A stretch of DNA of 37,729 nucleotides from CAJXZP01 sp047610145 (GTDB lineage Bacteria; Bacteroidota; Bacteroidia; Flavobacteriales_G; Salibacteraceae): positions 1-37,729 of the forward strand of contig JBLFZF010000017.1 of assembly GCA_047610145.1 (NCBI GenBank), written 5' to 3'. Position 1 is the stretch's first letter. Each line of letters opens with the position of its first letter. Below are positions 1 to 8,773 of this stretch, piece after piece. The notes beneath the pieces were generated by a model. The model had not been told where the DNA came from, did not search any database, and saw only the letters and a list, made by a program, of their open reading frames with translations. Made by a program: the position numbers and the translations under genes.

Positions 1-61
1 TTCCTTATTCGCTATTTCATTTTAAAACAAACCGGTGTATTAGGATGTGGATGCGTCTTAC

Positions 62-736
62 TTAAAATTTGATGTTATCTAAACGATTCCCTACCGTAAG
101 CTGTTTCATTTTATGTTCAAGCTCATCAAACTTATTGGACGTTACATGTTCAAATTTACCGTTGATTAAATGATAAATCTCATCACACGTTTCTTTTAAT
201 GAAGAAAATATATGGGAGGATATTAATAGTGTTTTACCCGACTCTTTTAAACGTTTCACAATCTCGGTAATCATGATATTGCTTTGAATATCTACCCCAT
301 TATAGGGTTCATCCAAAACGATAACTTCGTTCTCTTGCATAAGTAAAGCGGTGATGGCGAGTTTCTTTTTCATTCCGGTAGAATAATTAGATGCATACCG
401 ATCTAAAGGTAATTCAAAAATATTGTGTGCATCTATGTCCAATCCTTTCACATTACCAGCATTACAGAGGAGTTGGATGTACTCTTTACCCGTCATAAAG
501 CTAAAGTAATACGGATCAGTCAGCAATAAACTCAAATGATTTTTTAACGGATTAAACGGAGATTCTATGGTTCCTTCAAAAGGAATTAACCCCGCTAAAC
601 ATTCAAAAAACGTTGTTTTACCCGAGCCGTTTACGCCTACAATTCCGTATACTTTTCCGGGCTCAAACGCTGCATTTACGCCCGTTAATACTTCGTTCTT
701 TCCAAAACTAATGGCTACATCTTTAATCCGAATCAT
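62..736 (-). CDS. ABC transporter ATP-binding protein
   Basis: Cytoplasmic ATPase subunit of an ABC transporter. Visible motifs from the chosen start: Walker A GVNGSGKTT at residues 34-42, signature YSTGMKKK near 120, Walker B VIVLDEP near 140 and an H-loop SSH near 175. The frame extends 19 codons upstream, but the ATG at 736 begins the usual first strand (MIRIKDVAISFG) and makes a 224-residue protein, typical of single-domain ABC ATPases. That start lies inside the end of the upstream membrane-protein gene (14-base overlap), so the two are probably translationally coupled and form one transporter. The signature resembles exporters of the multidrug or gliding/CcmA type, but the substrate cannot be told from sequence. 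No terminator is visible in the 61 bases downstream. Confidence 0.93.
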   Translation of the reverse strand: MIRIKDVAISFGKNEVLTGVNAAFEPGKVYGIVGVNGSGKTTFFECLAGLIPFEGTIESPFNPLKNHLSLLLTDPYYFSFMTGKEYIQLLCNAGNVKGLDIDAHNIFELPLDRYASNYSTGMKKKLAITALLMQENEVIVLDEPYNGVDIQSNIMITEIVKRLKESGKTLLISSHIFSSLKETCDEIYHLINGKFEHVTSNKFDELEHKMKQLTVGNRLDNIKF

Positions 737-1649
737 GAAGCAAATATTTAAGCCGTTTGTGGGTATAAAAGTATAAAAATGGAATAACCCCAATAATGAT
801 TACGGGATAATATAACGACAGGCAAATCAAAATACCTTGCGGTAAAGAAATTGACTTGGGGTAAGATGCATATTTAGCTAAAACAATGATAATCAAGTAT
901 CCGTAACCAAAACTTAGAAAGGAAAAGATAATAATTTCATTTCCGGGAAAGAAAAAAGCTAAAACGACTGCTATAGGAAGAGCAAAAAACGAGGCATATA
1001 AAATAGCTATACCCATTTTCTGCCATAAAAACGCTTGCGAATTCATTTGATGCATCCACACATAAAAACATGGTTCGGGAGAAAAGTAATTAAACATTGA
1101 AATAATAAACACAACCTCCATTCCAAATATACCCAAACCTAGATTGGCTACTTCAATAGCTTTAAACACAACAAAAAATGCTATTGGATACAACCAGAAT
1201 ATTTTCCGAAACCCAATAGCCGATTCATAAGGCCAGCGCCAAAAAGGGGTTTTAAAGGAGGGTACGTACGTTTGGTGCGATGGTGCAAATGATATTAAAA
1301 TGACCGAAATAAAAACCACTAATGCCTCTAGTAATAAAAGTTGGTATAGTAGATAAATAACAAATGGAATACTGTGTAATATATTCTCAACGACTCTAAC
1401 TTTTCGATATTCTGTATGGATGAATATCTGTTTCAAAAAAGAGTTTCTAGCTATTCCACCTAATGGGATAACGGTCATGATGGCTAACAAAACAAACAGA
1501 TATGAAGCATACGTTGTTCGTTGAAACAGAAAATGCGCTCCCACAAAAAACAAAATAACCACTAACGGAATGCCCATAAATGGATGTACTCCCCAGTGCG
1601 CAACAGCCCGGATATTTCGATGTAACTTTAATCTGAAAAATTCATACAT
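723..1649 (-). CDS. Polytopic membrane protein, probable ABC permease partner
   Basis: A 308-residue very hydrophobic protein with about seven or eight predicted membrane segments, for example residues 25-45, 50-70, 95-120, 150-170, 225-245 and 265-300. A basic N-terminus (MYEFFRLKLHRNIR) precedes the first segment. I recognise no family motif. The role of permease is inferred only from the 14-base overlap with the ABC ATPase gene that follows and from the topology; a closely coupled ATPase plus one membrane protein is the usual exporter layout. It could instead be an unrelated membrane protein. The start ATG at 1649 follows a 46-base gap after the stop of the endonuclease gene, so a promoter of its own is possible but none is clear. 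Confidence 0.7.
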   Translation of the reverse strand: MYEFFRLKLHRNIRAVAHWGVHPFMGIPLVVILFFVGAHFLFQRTTYASYLFVLLAIMTVIPLGGIARNSFLKQIFIHTEYRKVRVVENILHSIPFVIYLLYQLLLLEALVVFISVILISFAPSHQTYVPSFKTPFWRWPYESAIGFRKIFWLYPIAFFVVFKAIEVANLGLGIFGMEVVFIISMFNYFSPEPCFYVWMHQMNSQAFLWQKMGIAILYASFFALPIAVVLAFFFPGNEIIIFSFLSFGYGYLIIIVLAKYASYPKSISLPQGILICLSLYYPVIIIGVIPFLYFYTHKRLKYLLHDSD

Positions 1650-1695
1650 TCTAGGTCAATAATATTCTATTCTACACAAAAGAAACGCATCAAAA

Positions 1696-2772
1696 TTAAA
1701 TTTTTAACATTCGTTGTATCACCATTTCTCCACTTATAGAAGTCACCTTCATGAAATAGATTCCTTTGGGTAAAAAAGCGACATTAATAATGCTGTTTTT
1801 TCCGCCATTCTGCCGGAGAATAAATTGTCCTTGAGTATTGAATAATTCTAATTTGGTATACGCCCCTTTAATAGAAAATGAATGACGTGCAGGATTTGGA
1901 TAAACCAAAACACCTTCTTCTTTCATCTCATCGATACCCGTAGGAAAAGTAGGTAACCAAGCCACTCCCACACTATCTCCCCAAATATATTCTGCAATTT
2001 CTGGGTGGTCAATAAATGGGTTTCTATTCCCTTGATAGTCGGAGTAAATGATTTCGTTCCTGTTTCGCTCCCAATCAGATACGGGATCCAAATTATTCCA
2101 ATTTAAAAAAGTAGTTAATTTAGATTGCAACGGATCTTTAGCTAATTTATCTAACAAACTAGATGTGAGCTCTAAATCTAACTCTCCACCTCCCCCTTCA
2201 TAGCGAACAGCCATATAGAAAATCATACGAGCCACATCTCCCTTAACGGCATCAGGCGGTTCGAAAGTCCATAAGTTGGCATCTTTTTTCGATCCCGTAT
2301 TAAAGCCATTATCAATTACATCTTGACAAGTAACACAAGCATCAAAGTTTCGGTTGCTTCGCGTAGAATTAACACTCACATCGCACGGTCGTAAATGGTG
2401 CACATCTGTTCCCGGTCCTGGAGAGGTTCCGAAATCACCTCTAGATTTTGCCCATACGTGCTCCCTACTCCATCCTTGCGCGCTATTATACTCTTGAGCG
2501 GCATTAATACTTCTGCCAGAATAAATCAAAATCACATTGTCGGGATTCACGGTATCACGATCCGTTTCTTTTAAAACATCCCACACATCCGTACTAGACG
2601 AAGTATAGGTGAATTCCGAATGATTCTTAATAATGGCATGCAAAGCTTGCTTAAGCACCTCATCTTCGGTACCAAAAGCATTTGCATAATAATTTGATTC
2701 TTGACTAAATCCTGTCGTTACTATGGAACAGACTGCACAGCCTATTAGCATAGCTAAATATGTATTTTTCAC
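1696..2772 (-). CDS. Secreted endonuclease I family nuclease with T9SS sorting domain
   Basis: Extracellular nuclease that probably degrades DNA or RNA for nutrients. A Sec signal peptide covers roughly residues 1-23 (MKNTYLAMLIGCAVCSIVTT then GFSQ). The endonuclease I (EndA/Vvn-like) core holds GWSREHVW with His105, GTDVHHLRPCD with His125-His126, and SNRNFDAC, matching the family's metal-binding and catalytic region. Cysteines at about 130, 146 and 149 could form disulfides. The last ~70 residues (from VYPNPARHSFSI, ~290) are a type A T9SS sorting domain ending in MLKI, so the protein should cross the outer membrane through type IX secretion and be surface-attached or released. The start codon is GTG at 2772; it fits the signal peptide, and a promoter-like pair lies just upstream. 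It appears monocistronic. Confidence 0.92.
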   Translation of the reverse strand: MKNTYLAMLIGCAVCSIVTTGFSQESNYYANAFGTEDEVLKQALHAIIKNHSEFTYTSSSTDVWDVLKETDRDTVNPDNVILIYSGRSINAAQEYNSAQGWSREHVWAKSRGDFGTSPGPGTDVHHLRPCDVSVNSTRSNRNFDACVTCQDVIDNGFNTGSKKDANLWTFEPPDAVKGDVARMIFYMAVRYEGGGGELDLELTSSLLDKLAKDPLQSKLTTFLNWNNLDPVSDWERNRNEIIYSDYQGNRNPFIDHPEIAEYIWGDSVGVAWLPTFPTGIDEMKEEGVLVYPNPARHSFSIKGAYTKLELFNTQGQFILRQNGGKNSIINVAFLPKGIYFMKVTSISGEMVIQRMLKI

Positions 2773-2792
2773 TCACTTTATTTCACCGCGTA

Positions 2793-2821
2793 CAAAAATT
2801 ATCTCAATTTCGATACGCCAA
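2793..2821 (-). promoter_or_regulatory. Predicted Bacteroidetes-type promoter for the secreted endonuclease
   Basis: On the minus strand TTG (2819-2821) is followed after 17 bases by TAATTTTTG (2793-2801), one base longer than the TAnnTTTG -7 box. Transcription would start near 2788, about 16 bases before the GTG start. Inferred by motif only. Confidence 0.4.
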
Positions 2822-2887
2822 TTTCTCCGCCAAATTTAGGCCAACTAAAAAAAAATAATTCGAATATTTAAAAAACTTTTCAACGGG

Positions 2888-5398
2888 TTACTCCCGGCTG
2901 TTTTTTCTTTTTTTATACGCCCACCTCAGCATCCAAAAACCAACTACAAGGCTTATAATAACTAGTAAAAACTGAACCCAACCTGCTATATTTAGCACTT
3001 TTGAAATTAAGTCGTTATGTTCATTAGTATCCATTTCTGGATTGCTTACTTCTTTGATATGATGCAATAAATCAATGGCCATATTTCCATTTGGAATGCT
3101 TTGATGACAAGATAAACACACCCCTCTTCTATCTAGATTTTGACGCTCTTGATTATTTAATGGTCTAGAATTTTTAAAATGATGTCCTACTGTTTGAAGT
3201 TGCTTTCCATCTTCGGTCACAAATCGTGACCAATCCATTTTTAAATTGGGAATAGCATTGATTTGTGTTTGGGTATTTTGAGCTAAAGGAGACCCAACAC
3301 CCGACCCAATATCTACATTAAAATCTTTAGACGGATCTTCATAAATGGTTCCTCCTTCAATTCCATACCCCATACTTTGTGGGTTGGTATGACAACTCTC
3401 ACAGGCACGAGACTCTGCTTGAATAGTATGCGGTTGAACAGGCGAAATATCAATACCTAACTGTCCTTCTTCACCCGCTCCTTCTACGTTTGGAATCTTA
3501 AATATCTCATTTTCTAGCAATGGTTTTCCATCGGTACCAATAACCGTTATGGTGGTTTGACATCCCGGAATAGCAGGCGAAATTCTGTTCTCTCCATTCC
3601 GCACCAATGGCGGATTTTCCCAGCGCAAAAAACTCCTAGATTCGGTTATTTCGCCATCTATGAGATAATCTTCTAACTCACCTCGAGCATCAGCCGTTAA
3701 TCCATTAGAATCGTGCGCTTGCCCCATGGCAACCCAATCTGGTTTTTTACTGCAATCTTTAGAGTAATCTACTTTGACATGACACCCATAACATTGGGGA
3801 GCCCATGTAGCATGACAGGTATAACATTCCAATTCTTCGGTATGCTTAGAAACAGTTACCATAGCCACTTCAGCCTCCAAACTCAACTGATTATTATCGT
3901 ATAAATATTTTAAAGGTTTTATAGATAGGTCTTTTCCCGTAGCCGAATGTAAAATAATGGTATCCCCACTCTTCACCACATTTGGAATTGGGTTTCCTCT
4001 TGCCGAAATCAAATACCCATCTCTTGGATTGTACTCTGTTCCTTGTTTTAAATACTCCGCTAATTTTTTAGTTACCCCTCTCGGTGTTTTTGACCGTACT
4101 GGAAGCCCTGCTACCTCATCCCCATATCCGATAGGCAATTCCCACGGATAGCTGGTAGGTGTACCATGACAATCTTGACACTCAATTTCAACAGGCGCTA
4201 ATGTAGCTCCGGCTAAAGAACCATCACTATGCACATCTAACGAGGTATGGCAATCTTGACACAACATTCCTTTACGGAGGTGGACATCTGATTTTAGATG
4301 TAGGTAATTTTTAGAATGCAGTTTGGGTTGTTCATCTCCATCACCCATAAACGGAGATGAGTAGGCGGTTTCCATTAACCCTTGGTAGGAAGTTCCAATT
4401 CTTTTACCTCTATCATGACACGTTGTACATGTTTCCACAGGAACCCCCGAGTAATGTTTTTGATGCACTGTCACCTTCGCTTCTCTGGTGCCTTGGATAG
4501 CATGAACCAATAACTTTCCTTTCCCCGTAATACTAGAATCTCCACCTTCATAAATACCTTCATTTCCATAAGGGATATGACAGGAGCTACAACCCATTCC
4601 CCTATAATCGCCACGCTTTTGACGGCCTTTATTACCTGTATGACAGCGCTGACACTCTTGGCGCAAATAGGTATACACCGCTAGTTGCGGATTCTCCATT
4701 ACCTCTTCTGCCGTAGGTGCTTCGGGTAAAGAAGACATTTTACTCGGAAATAACTGCGGCTCTTTTTCAGCGAGCACCCCCATATAATCTTTATAAATAT
4801 CTGTACCTAATCGTTCATGAACTGCTACTTCTTCTACCTCATAATTTCCAATATCGTGATCATACCCGTTCATTCCTCCAAAGCCCCATAGGGTTCCTTG
4901 AATTTTCCCTGCTTCGGTAAACATTAATGAAGTGAATTGCGTTTTTACTTGTTCTGAATGACACATACCACAGGTATGTTGATTAATCCATGGAGATCCT
5001 GGTTCAGGGTAGAAGTTTTTTGGGCCTTCATTTTTTTTGAAATATTCAGCTGTTCCTAAATGCGCTTTTTTATGTTGGGTCGTATTTGGATTACCCCCAT
5101 GACATACAATACAATCGTTTCCGGGATTTCCGCTTTTGTCAGCTATTTCCAGAATCTGTTGCATCATTCCAGATTCTTCGGCACGAATATGTTCTAGACC
5201 ACCATGACAAGTGGTACACTTATTTTCAGAGAAATGATAATTAACAACTACTTTAGTTGGCGTCCACTCTTCCGCTTCAGGTGCTGTATTAATTTGCGTC
5301 CACTCTCCGTTGCCACTAATTTCGTTATTAATGAGGTGTGTACAGCTATAAATGCCAATGACTAAAACAATCAGTAAAATTATTCCTCTTAACCTCAT
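2888..5398 (-). CDS. Dodecahaem c-type cytochrome, lipoprotein with C-terminal membrane anchor
   Basis: An 836-residue electron-transfer protein with twelve CXXCH haem c motifs: CTTCH at 61-65, then CIVCH, CGMCH, CQRCH, CSSCH, CTTCH, CQDCH, CQDCH, CYTCH, CYGCH, CESCH and CLSCH near 759. The N-terminus is a lipoprotein signal with a candidate lipobox IYSC (Cys19). A hydrophobic helix at ~805-826 is followed by a basic tail (AYKKRKNSRE), giving a second anchor with its C-terminus in the cytoplasm. Haems cluster in the N-terminal two thirds. A long haem-free stretch between haem 10 and haem 11 may be a separate beta-rich domain. I cannot place it in a named enzyme family (not NrfA, Hao or OTR by the motifs I can see). 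No quinol oxidase, reductase or porin lies beside it; the next gene upstream is separated by a terminator. Confidence 0.88.
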   Translation of the reverse strand: MRLRGIILLIVLVIGIYSCTHLINNEISGNGEWTQINTAPEAEEWTPTKVVVNYHFSENKCTTCHGGLEHIRAEESGMMQQILEIADKSGNPGNDCIVCHGGNPNTTQHKKAHLGTAEYFKKNEGPKNFYPEPGSPWINQHTCGMCHSEQVKTQFTSLMFTEAGKIQGTLWGFGGMNGYDHDIGNYEVEEVAVHERLGTDIYKDYMGVLAEKEPQLFPSKMSSLPEAPTAEEVMENPQLAVYTYLRQECQRCHTGNKGRQKRGDYRGMGCSSCHIPYGNEGIYEGGDSSITGKGKLLVHAIQGTREAKVTVHQKHYSGVPVETCTTCHDRGKRIGTSYQGLMETAYSSPFMGDGDEQPKLHSKNYLHLKSDVHLRKGMLCQDCHTSLDVHSDGSLAGATLAPVEIECQDCHGTPTSYPWELPIGYGDEVAGLPVRSKTPRGVTKKLAEYLKQGTEYNPRDGYLISARGNPIPNVVKSGDTIILHSATGKDLSIKPLKYLYDNNQLSLEAEVAMVTVSKHTEELECYTCHATWAPQCYGCHVKVDYSKDCSKKPDWVAMGQAHDSNGLTADARGELEDYLIDGEITESRSFLRWENPPLVRNGENRISPAIPGCQTTITVIGTDGKPLLENEIFKIPNVEGAGEEGQLGIDISPVQPHTIQAESRACESCHTNPQSMGYGIEGGTIYEDPSKDFNVDIGSGVGSPLAQNTQTQINAIPNLKMDWSRFVTEDGKQLQTVGHHFKNSRPLNNQERQNLDRRGVCLSCHQSIPNGNMAIDLLHHIKEVSNPEMDTNEHNDLISKVLNIAGWVQFLLVIISLVVGFWMLRWAYKKRKNSRE

Positions 5399-5440
5399 AA
5401 AACGACTGGAATGATTTTGTTACATCTTCTTTTTTTTCTC

Positions 5441-5450
5441 CAGTGCACTG
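5441..5450. promoter_or_regulatory. Perfect 10-bp palindrome upstream of the multihaem cytochrome
   Basis: CAGTGCACTG lies 43 bases before the cytochrome start, between it and the terminator of the upstream gene. The position suits an operator, but a 10-bp palindrome is weak evidence. Confidence 0.25.
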
Positions 5451-5461
5451 AGTTTTTGGAC

Positions 5462-5491
5462 AAAAAAAAACCTCAGTTATAAAAACTGAGG
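5462..5491 (-). terminator. Intrinsic terminator of the 74-residue protein gene
   Basis: Minus strand: CCTCAGTT stem (5484-5491), loop TTTAT, AACTGAGG (5471-5478), then nine T residues (5462-5470). A textbook hairpin plus U-tract, 26 bases after the stop codon. It separates this gene from the cytochrome. Confidence 0.9.
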
Positions 5492-5517
5492 CTTATATCT
5501 TTTACAGATAAATGATA

Positions 5518-5742
5518 TTATTCTGCTTTCTTTTTCTTTTTCTTGATATCTTTAACAAACTTCCCGTTGATACTTTGACCCAAAATCACAACATCCTTTG
5601 AACGGCTGTATTCTTCGATAGCATGTTTCATTTGCTCTTCTGTATCACGAACTAACTTTATACCTGAATTAGCCCCTCTGTTTCTTACCTCAATGTAAAA
5701 TCCGTCTCTAAGCTTCTTCGGTTTAGTTGGAGGTCTTCCCAT
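5518..5742 (-). CDS. Small basic conserved protein, function unknown
   Basis: A 74-residue protein starting MGRPPTKPKKLRDGFYIEVR and ending in a lysine-rich tail (DIKKKKKKAE). It has no signal peptide or membrane segment. The opening 'GRPPTKPKKLRDGFYIEV' resembles small proteins I recall from Flavobacteriia, and the basic ends suggest nucleic-acid or ribosome binding, but that is inference only. It is a single-gene unit: a strong terminator lies immediately downstream and ~190 non-coding bases lie upstream. The ATG at 5742 is the only sensible start. The strong terminator and clean compositional ends argue for a real, well-expressed gene. Confidence 0.8.
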   Translation of the reverse strand: MGRPPTKPKKLRDGFYIEVRNRGANSGIKLVRDTEEQMKHAIEEYSRSKDVVILGQSINGKFVKDIKKKKKKAE

Positions 5743-5934
5743 AATATTCTATTTTTTTCTTCTTAATGAATGACTTAACAATGATAAAACGAAGGATGTA
5801 AATGCGTGCAACTATTTGTGAAACAGGTTGTTTAAACCATTCTAATCGTGATATTTATCGAGGACAATATATATAACGAGCTTGAATCAACCAAGAAAAT
5901 TCAGAAATACTACCAATAAAACTATTATTTTTTT

Positions 5935-6582
5935 TTATAGCTTTAAGATATTTTGAAGAATTGGAGTTAAACCACTGAAAAAGAACTCTACTGCAATTAC
6001 CATGACAATTAAACCCATCAATTTCATTAGGACGCGGTTACCCGTTTCGCCTAAAAAGTTAGATATTTTTGTAGCACTCATAAACACTACAAACGAGAGT
6101 AACATAACCAAAGCCATGACCACTATTAATGTGATTTTTTTATCAAGAGTACCGGCATCATCCATTAAAACAATAGAGTTGGTTATTGCACCTGGACCAG
6201 CAATCATGGGTATCGCTAGGGGGGTAATTGAAATATCACTCACATAATTATTTACTTCCGATTCATCATTAAACTTCATCTTACCCAGGCGAGCATGTAA
6301 CATATCTTGACCCATTATGAAGAAAATAATACCTCCTACTATTCGGAAAGAATTCACAGAGATCCCGAAAAACTGGAAAAGGACCTGACCTGAGAAAGCA
6401 AACATAATTAAGGTGAAGAAAGCAACAACTACGGCTTTCCAAGCTGTTTTTCTTCTTTGTACTTCGGTCAACGTATTGGTCATACCCAAAAACACAGGCA
6501 TTGATCCAATCGGATTAATCAGTGTGAAAAATGAAGTGAAAACTAATATTCCGTATCCGTAAAGCCCCTCTATTTCAATCAT
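5935..6582 (-). CDS. MarC family integral membrane protein
   Basis: A 215-residue inner-membrane protein with six hydrophobic segments in the MarC/NAAT arrangement. Family features visible are the N-terminal FFTLINPIGSMPVFLGMT, a central basic-acidic region near residues 95-112 (HARLGKMKFNDES) and the second-half signature PLAIPMIAGPGAITNSIVLM, with the glycine/proline-rich half-helix repeat. Members have been linked to amino acid export or multiple-antibiotic phenotypes, but the transport role is not settled. Length is normal. The ATG at 6582 is the natural start. It stands alone between long non-coding gaps (192 bases downstream, 437 upstream). Confidence 0.93.
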   Translation of the reverse strand: MIEIEGLYGYGILVFTSFFTLINPIGSMPVFLGMTNTLTEVQRRKTAWKAVVVAFFTLIMFAFSGQVLFQFFGISVNSFRIVGGIIFFIMGQDMLHARLGKMKFNDESEVNNYVSDISITPLAIPMIAGPGAITNSIVLMDDAGTLDKKITLIVVMALVMLLSFVVFMSATKISNFLGETGNRVLMKLMGLIVMVIAVEFFFSGLTPILQNILKL

Positions 6583-7019
6583 TAAAGTATAATTTATTTT
6601 TTTGCAAAAGTAATCAGACTTTTCCGTAAAACGCCCCTTTTTAATTTTTAATAAATCGCTCTATTTGCGAGAGAATATCATTGATTACATATAATCTGTG
6701 AAAATAAACTCTGGTTGGAAAAACACAGACATCGTTCCTCTTTCTTACCTCTTCTATCCTGCTAAAACTAGACCGATTTGTACATGAACGATAATTATTT
6801 CAATTAAAAAACAACCGAGCCTTTTACGGTTATTCGCTTAAGTTTTGAAATCACTGAGTTTGGGTAATCCTTCCTAACTAATCTGTAATGAACTCCTATG
6901 AATACTCGTAACTCCCAAACTATTTGGGTTAGATCAAACATATACAGCCTAATTTAGCTGATTATCAAGCAAAAAAAAGCACTCCAATATGGAGCGCTTT
7001 TCAATATTTTTCTGAAAGG
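6583..7019. other. Non-coding gap between marC and the SulP gene
   Basis: No gene, tRNA or known RNA recognised. It holds the leader and promoter of marC at the left, the SulP terminator at the right (6971-7001) and a short inverted repeat CCCAAA-CTA-TTTGGG at 6914-6928. Nothing else stands out. Confidence 0.6.
6971..7001 (-). terminator. Intrinsic terminator of the SulP transporter gene
   Basis: Minus strand: AGCGCTCC (6991-6998), loop ATATT, GGAGTGCT (6978-6985, one G-T pair), then eight T residues (6971-6978). It starts 18 bases after the stop codon. Confidence 0.9.
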
Positions 7020-8657
7020 CTACACTTCTGAGTCCATCGTATCAGTCACAACATAATACCTTGGATCTTCTACTGAACGTTCAATAATAGCATCCAAATT
7101 TGGATGCGCTTTTAATAATAACATAATGCACTCCGGGCTTAAATGCGTTAATTTTAAATTGATTCCTAGGTTCAAAAATTTATCCGCTATGTTACTTATC
7201 GCTTCCATACCCGAATGATCTGTTACCTTAGATTCCATAAAGTCAATCTCTACATTTTCCGGATCTGTTTTCGCATCAAACTTCTCATTGAAGTTTTGAA
7301 TAGAACCAAAGAATAATGGTCCCCAAATTTCGTACACTTTGGTTCCATCTTGTTTTATTTTTTTTCTAGCTCTAATCATTGTCGCGTTTTTCCACGCAAA
7401 TACCATTGCAGAGATCAACACCCCTGCAATAACCGCAATTGCTAAATCTTGCCATACGGTAATGGCAGATACCGCAACCAAAACGATTGCATCTGATTTA
7501 GGTATCTTGTTTATAATTCGGAAACTAGACCACGCAAATGTGCCCACAACAACCATAAACATGACCCCTACCAATGCAGCAATAGGAATTTGCTCAATTA
7601 ATGGTGCCCCAAATAAGATAAAGGCCAGTAAAGATAGTGCGGCAAATAGACCCGAAAGTCTTCCTCTACCCCCAGAATTCACATTGATAATGGATTGGCC
7701 AATCATCGCACAACCTCCCATACCACCAAACAAGCCATTTAAAATGTTAGCTCCACCTTGAGCAACACATTCGCGATTACCAGAACCACGAGAATCTGTT
7801 AACTCATCTACTAAGTTCAACGTCATTAATGATTCTATTAATCCTACTGCAGCCAATAAGAAAGCCGTAGAAATAATTAAACTCCAATGTCCCGTAATAC
7901 TATCAAAAAGTCCGAAAATTTGGAATTGAAATGAGGGTAATCCACCTTCTAAGCCCGTTCCACCGCCATCACGAATAAACGAACCTACCGTGCTTACATC
8001 TACACCTCCAAAAATAGTTATAGCCGCAACGACAATAATAGCCGCAAGTGCCGCTGGTATTTTAGTGGTGATTTTTGGTAACCCCCACATGATTAACATG
8101 GTTAATCCTACTAAAGCCATCATGATATATAAATCAATGCCTTGCAACCATTCTTGCTGCCCTCCAATATTCTCCTTAAACAAACTCATTTGAGACAAGA
8201 AAATAACGATGGCTAGTCCATTTACAAATCCCATCATTACGGGATGAGGAATTAAACGTACAAACTTTCCTAGTTTAAAAATTCCGGCAGAAATTTGTAT
8301 TACTCCCACAAAAAGAAGCGTAATAAATAACCATTGCAACCCAAGGTTCTCTATCGGGGTAGCTAAATCTAAACCTACTTGATTTCCTTGTTGAATCATA
8401 TACACCATAACTACGGCCATTGCACCAGTAGCTCCTGAAATCATACCAGGTCTCCCCCCAAAAAGAGCGGTTATAATACCCATCATAAAAGCTCCGTATA
8501 AACCCACTAATGGGTCAATTCCGGCAACAAATGAAAATGCCACTGCTTCGGGCACTAGAGCCAGAGCTACCGTTAACCCCGAAAGAATGTCATTCTTAGG
8601 ATTTTGGGTAAATGTCTTCATAAATGATTGTGAAGCGTGCTGTACTTTTTCTAACAT
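7020..8657 (-). CDS. SulP family anion transporter with STAS domain
   Basis: A 545-residue inner-membrane permease of the SLC26/SulP family. Visible signatures: ALALVPEAVAFSFVAGIDPLVGLYGAF near residues 30-57, followed by PGMISGATGAMAVV, and ANILNGLFGGMGGCAMIGQS near 305-325 in the second half, consistent with the 7+7 inverted fold. A C-terminal STAS domain (about 425-540) contains EIDFMESKVTDHSGMEAI, the usual beta-strand plus helix around the conserved acidic/Ser site. The substrate may be sulfate, bicarbonate or a dicarboxylate; no adjacent carbonic anhydrase or sulfate-assimilation gene decides this. A TACATTTG -7 box lies ~35 bases upstream and a strong terminator follows, so it is a one-gene unit. 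Confidence 0.95.
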   Translation of the reverse strand: MLEKVQHASQSFMKTFTQNPKNDILSGLTVALALVPEAVAFSFVAGIDPLVGLYGAFMMGIITALFGGRPGMISGATGAMAVVMVYMIQQGNQVGLDLATPIENLGLQWLFITLLFVGVIQISAGIFKLGKFVRLIPHPVMMGFVNGLAIVIFLSQMSLFKENIGGQQEWLQGIDLYIMMALVGLTMLIMWGLPKITTKIPAALAAIIVVAAITIFGGVDVSTVGSFIRDGGGTGLEGGLPSFQFQIFGLFDSITGHWSLIISTAFLLAAVGLIESLMTLNLVDELTDSRGSGNRECVAQGGANILNGLFGGMGGCAMIGQSIINVNSGGRGRLSGLFAALSLLAFILFGAPLIEQIPIAALVGVMFMVVVGTFAWSSFRIINKIPKSDAIVLVAVSAITVWQDLAIAVIAGVLISAMVFAWKNATMIRARKKIKQDGTKVYEIWGPLFFGSIQNFNEKFDAKTDPENVEIDFMESKVTDHSGMEAISNIADKFLNLGINLKLTHLSPECIMLLLKAHPNLDAIIERSVEDPRYYVVTDTMDSEV

Positions 8658-8690
8658 AATTTGATGGATAATCTTAATTCAAAACGGCTG

Positions 8691-8698
8691 CAAATGTA
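8691..8698 (-). promoter_or_regulatory. Predicted -7 box for the SulP gene
   Basis: TACATTTG on the minus strand matches TAnnTTTG and would give a leader of about 29 bases. No convincing -33 TTTG at the right distance. Confidence 0.45.
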
Positions 8699-8773
8699 AT
8701 TTTTTAATTGGGCTTGAAAATCAAAAAATAGTTTAAGATTAAAATTCTTTTAATCAGCTCATTAAAGATTGGT

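Noticed and set aside
5849..5860. TGAT-N4-ATCG, FNR-like sequence upstream of the 74-residue protein gene
   Set aside because: One half-site is imperfect and it stands alone, unlike the phased sites at the cbb3 operon.
6583..7019. Search for a tRNA or riboswitch in the gap between marC and sulP
   Set aside because: No cloverleaf, T-loop sequence or aptamer pattern found; only a terminator and a weak inverted repeat.
7339..7761. 140-codon plus-strand frame inside the SulP gene
   Set aside because: It is antisense to a clear SulP coding frame with family motifs; the translation is low-complexity and unlike protein.
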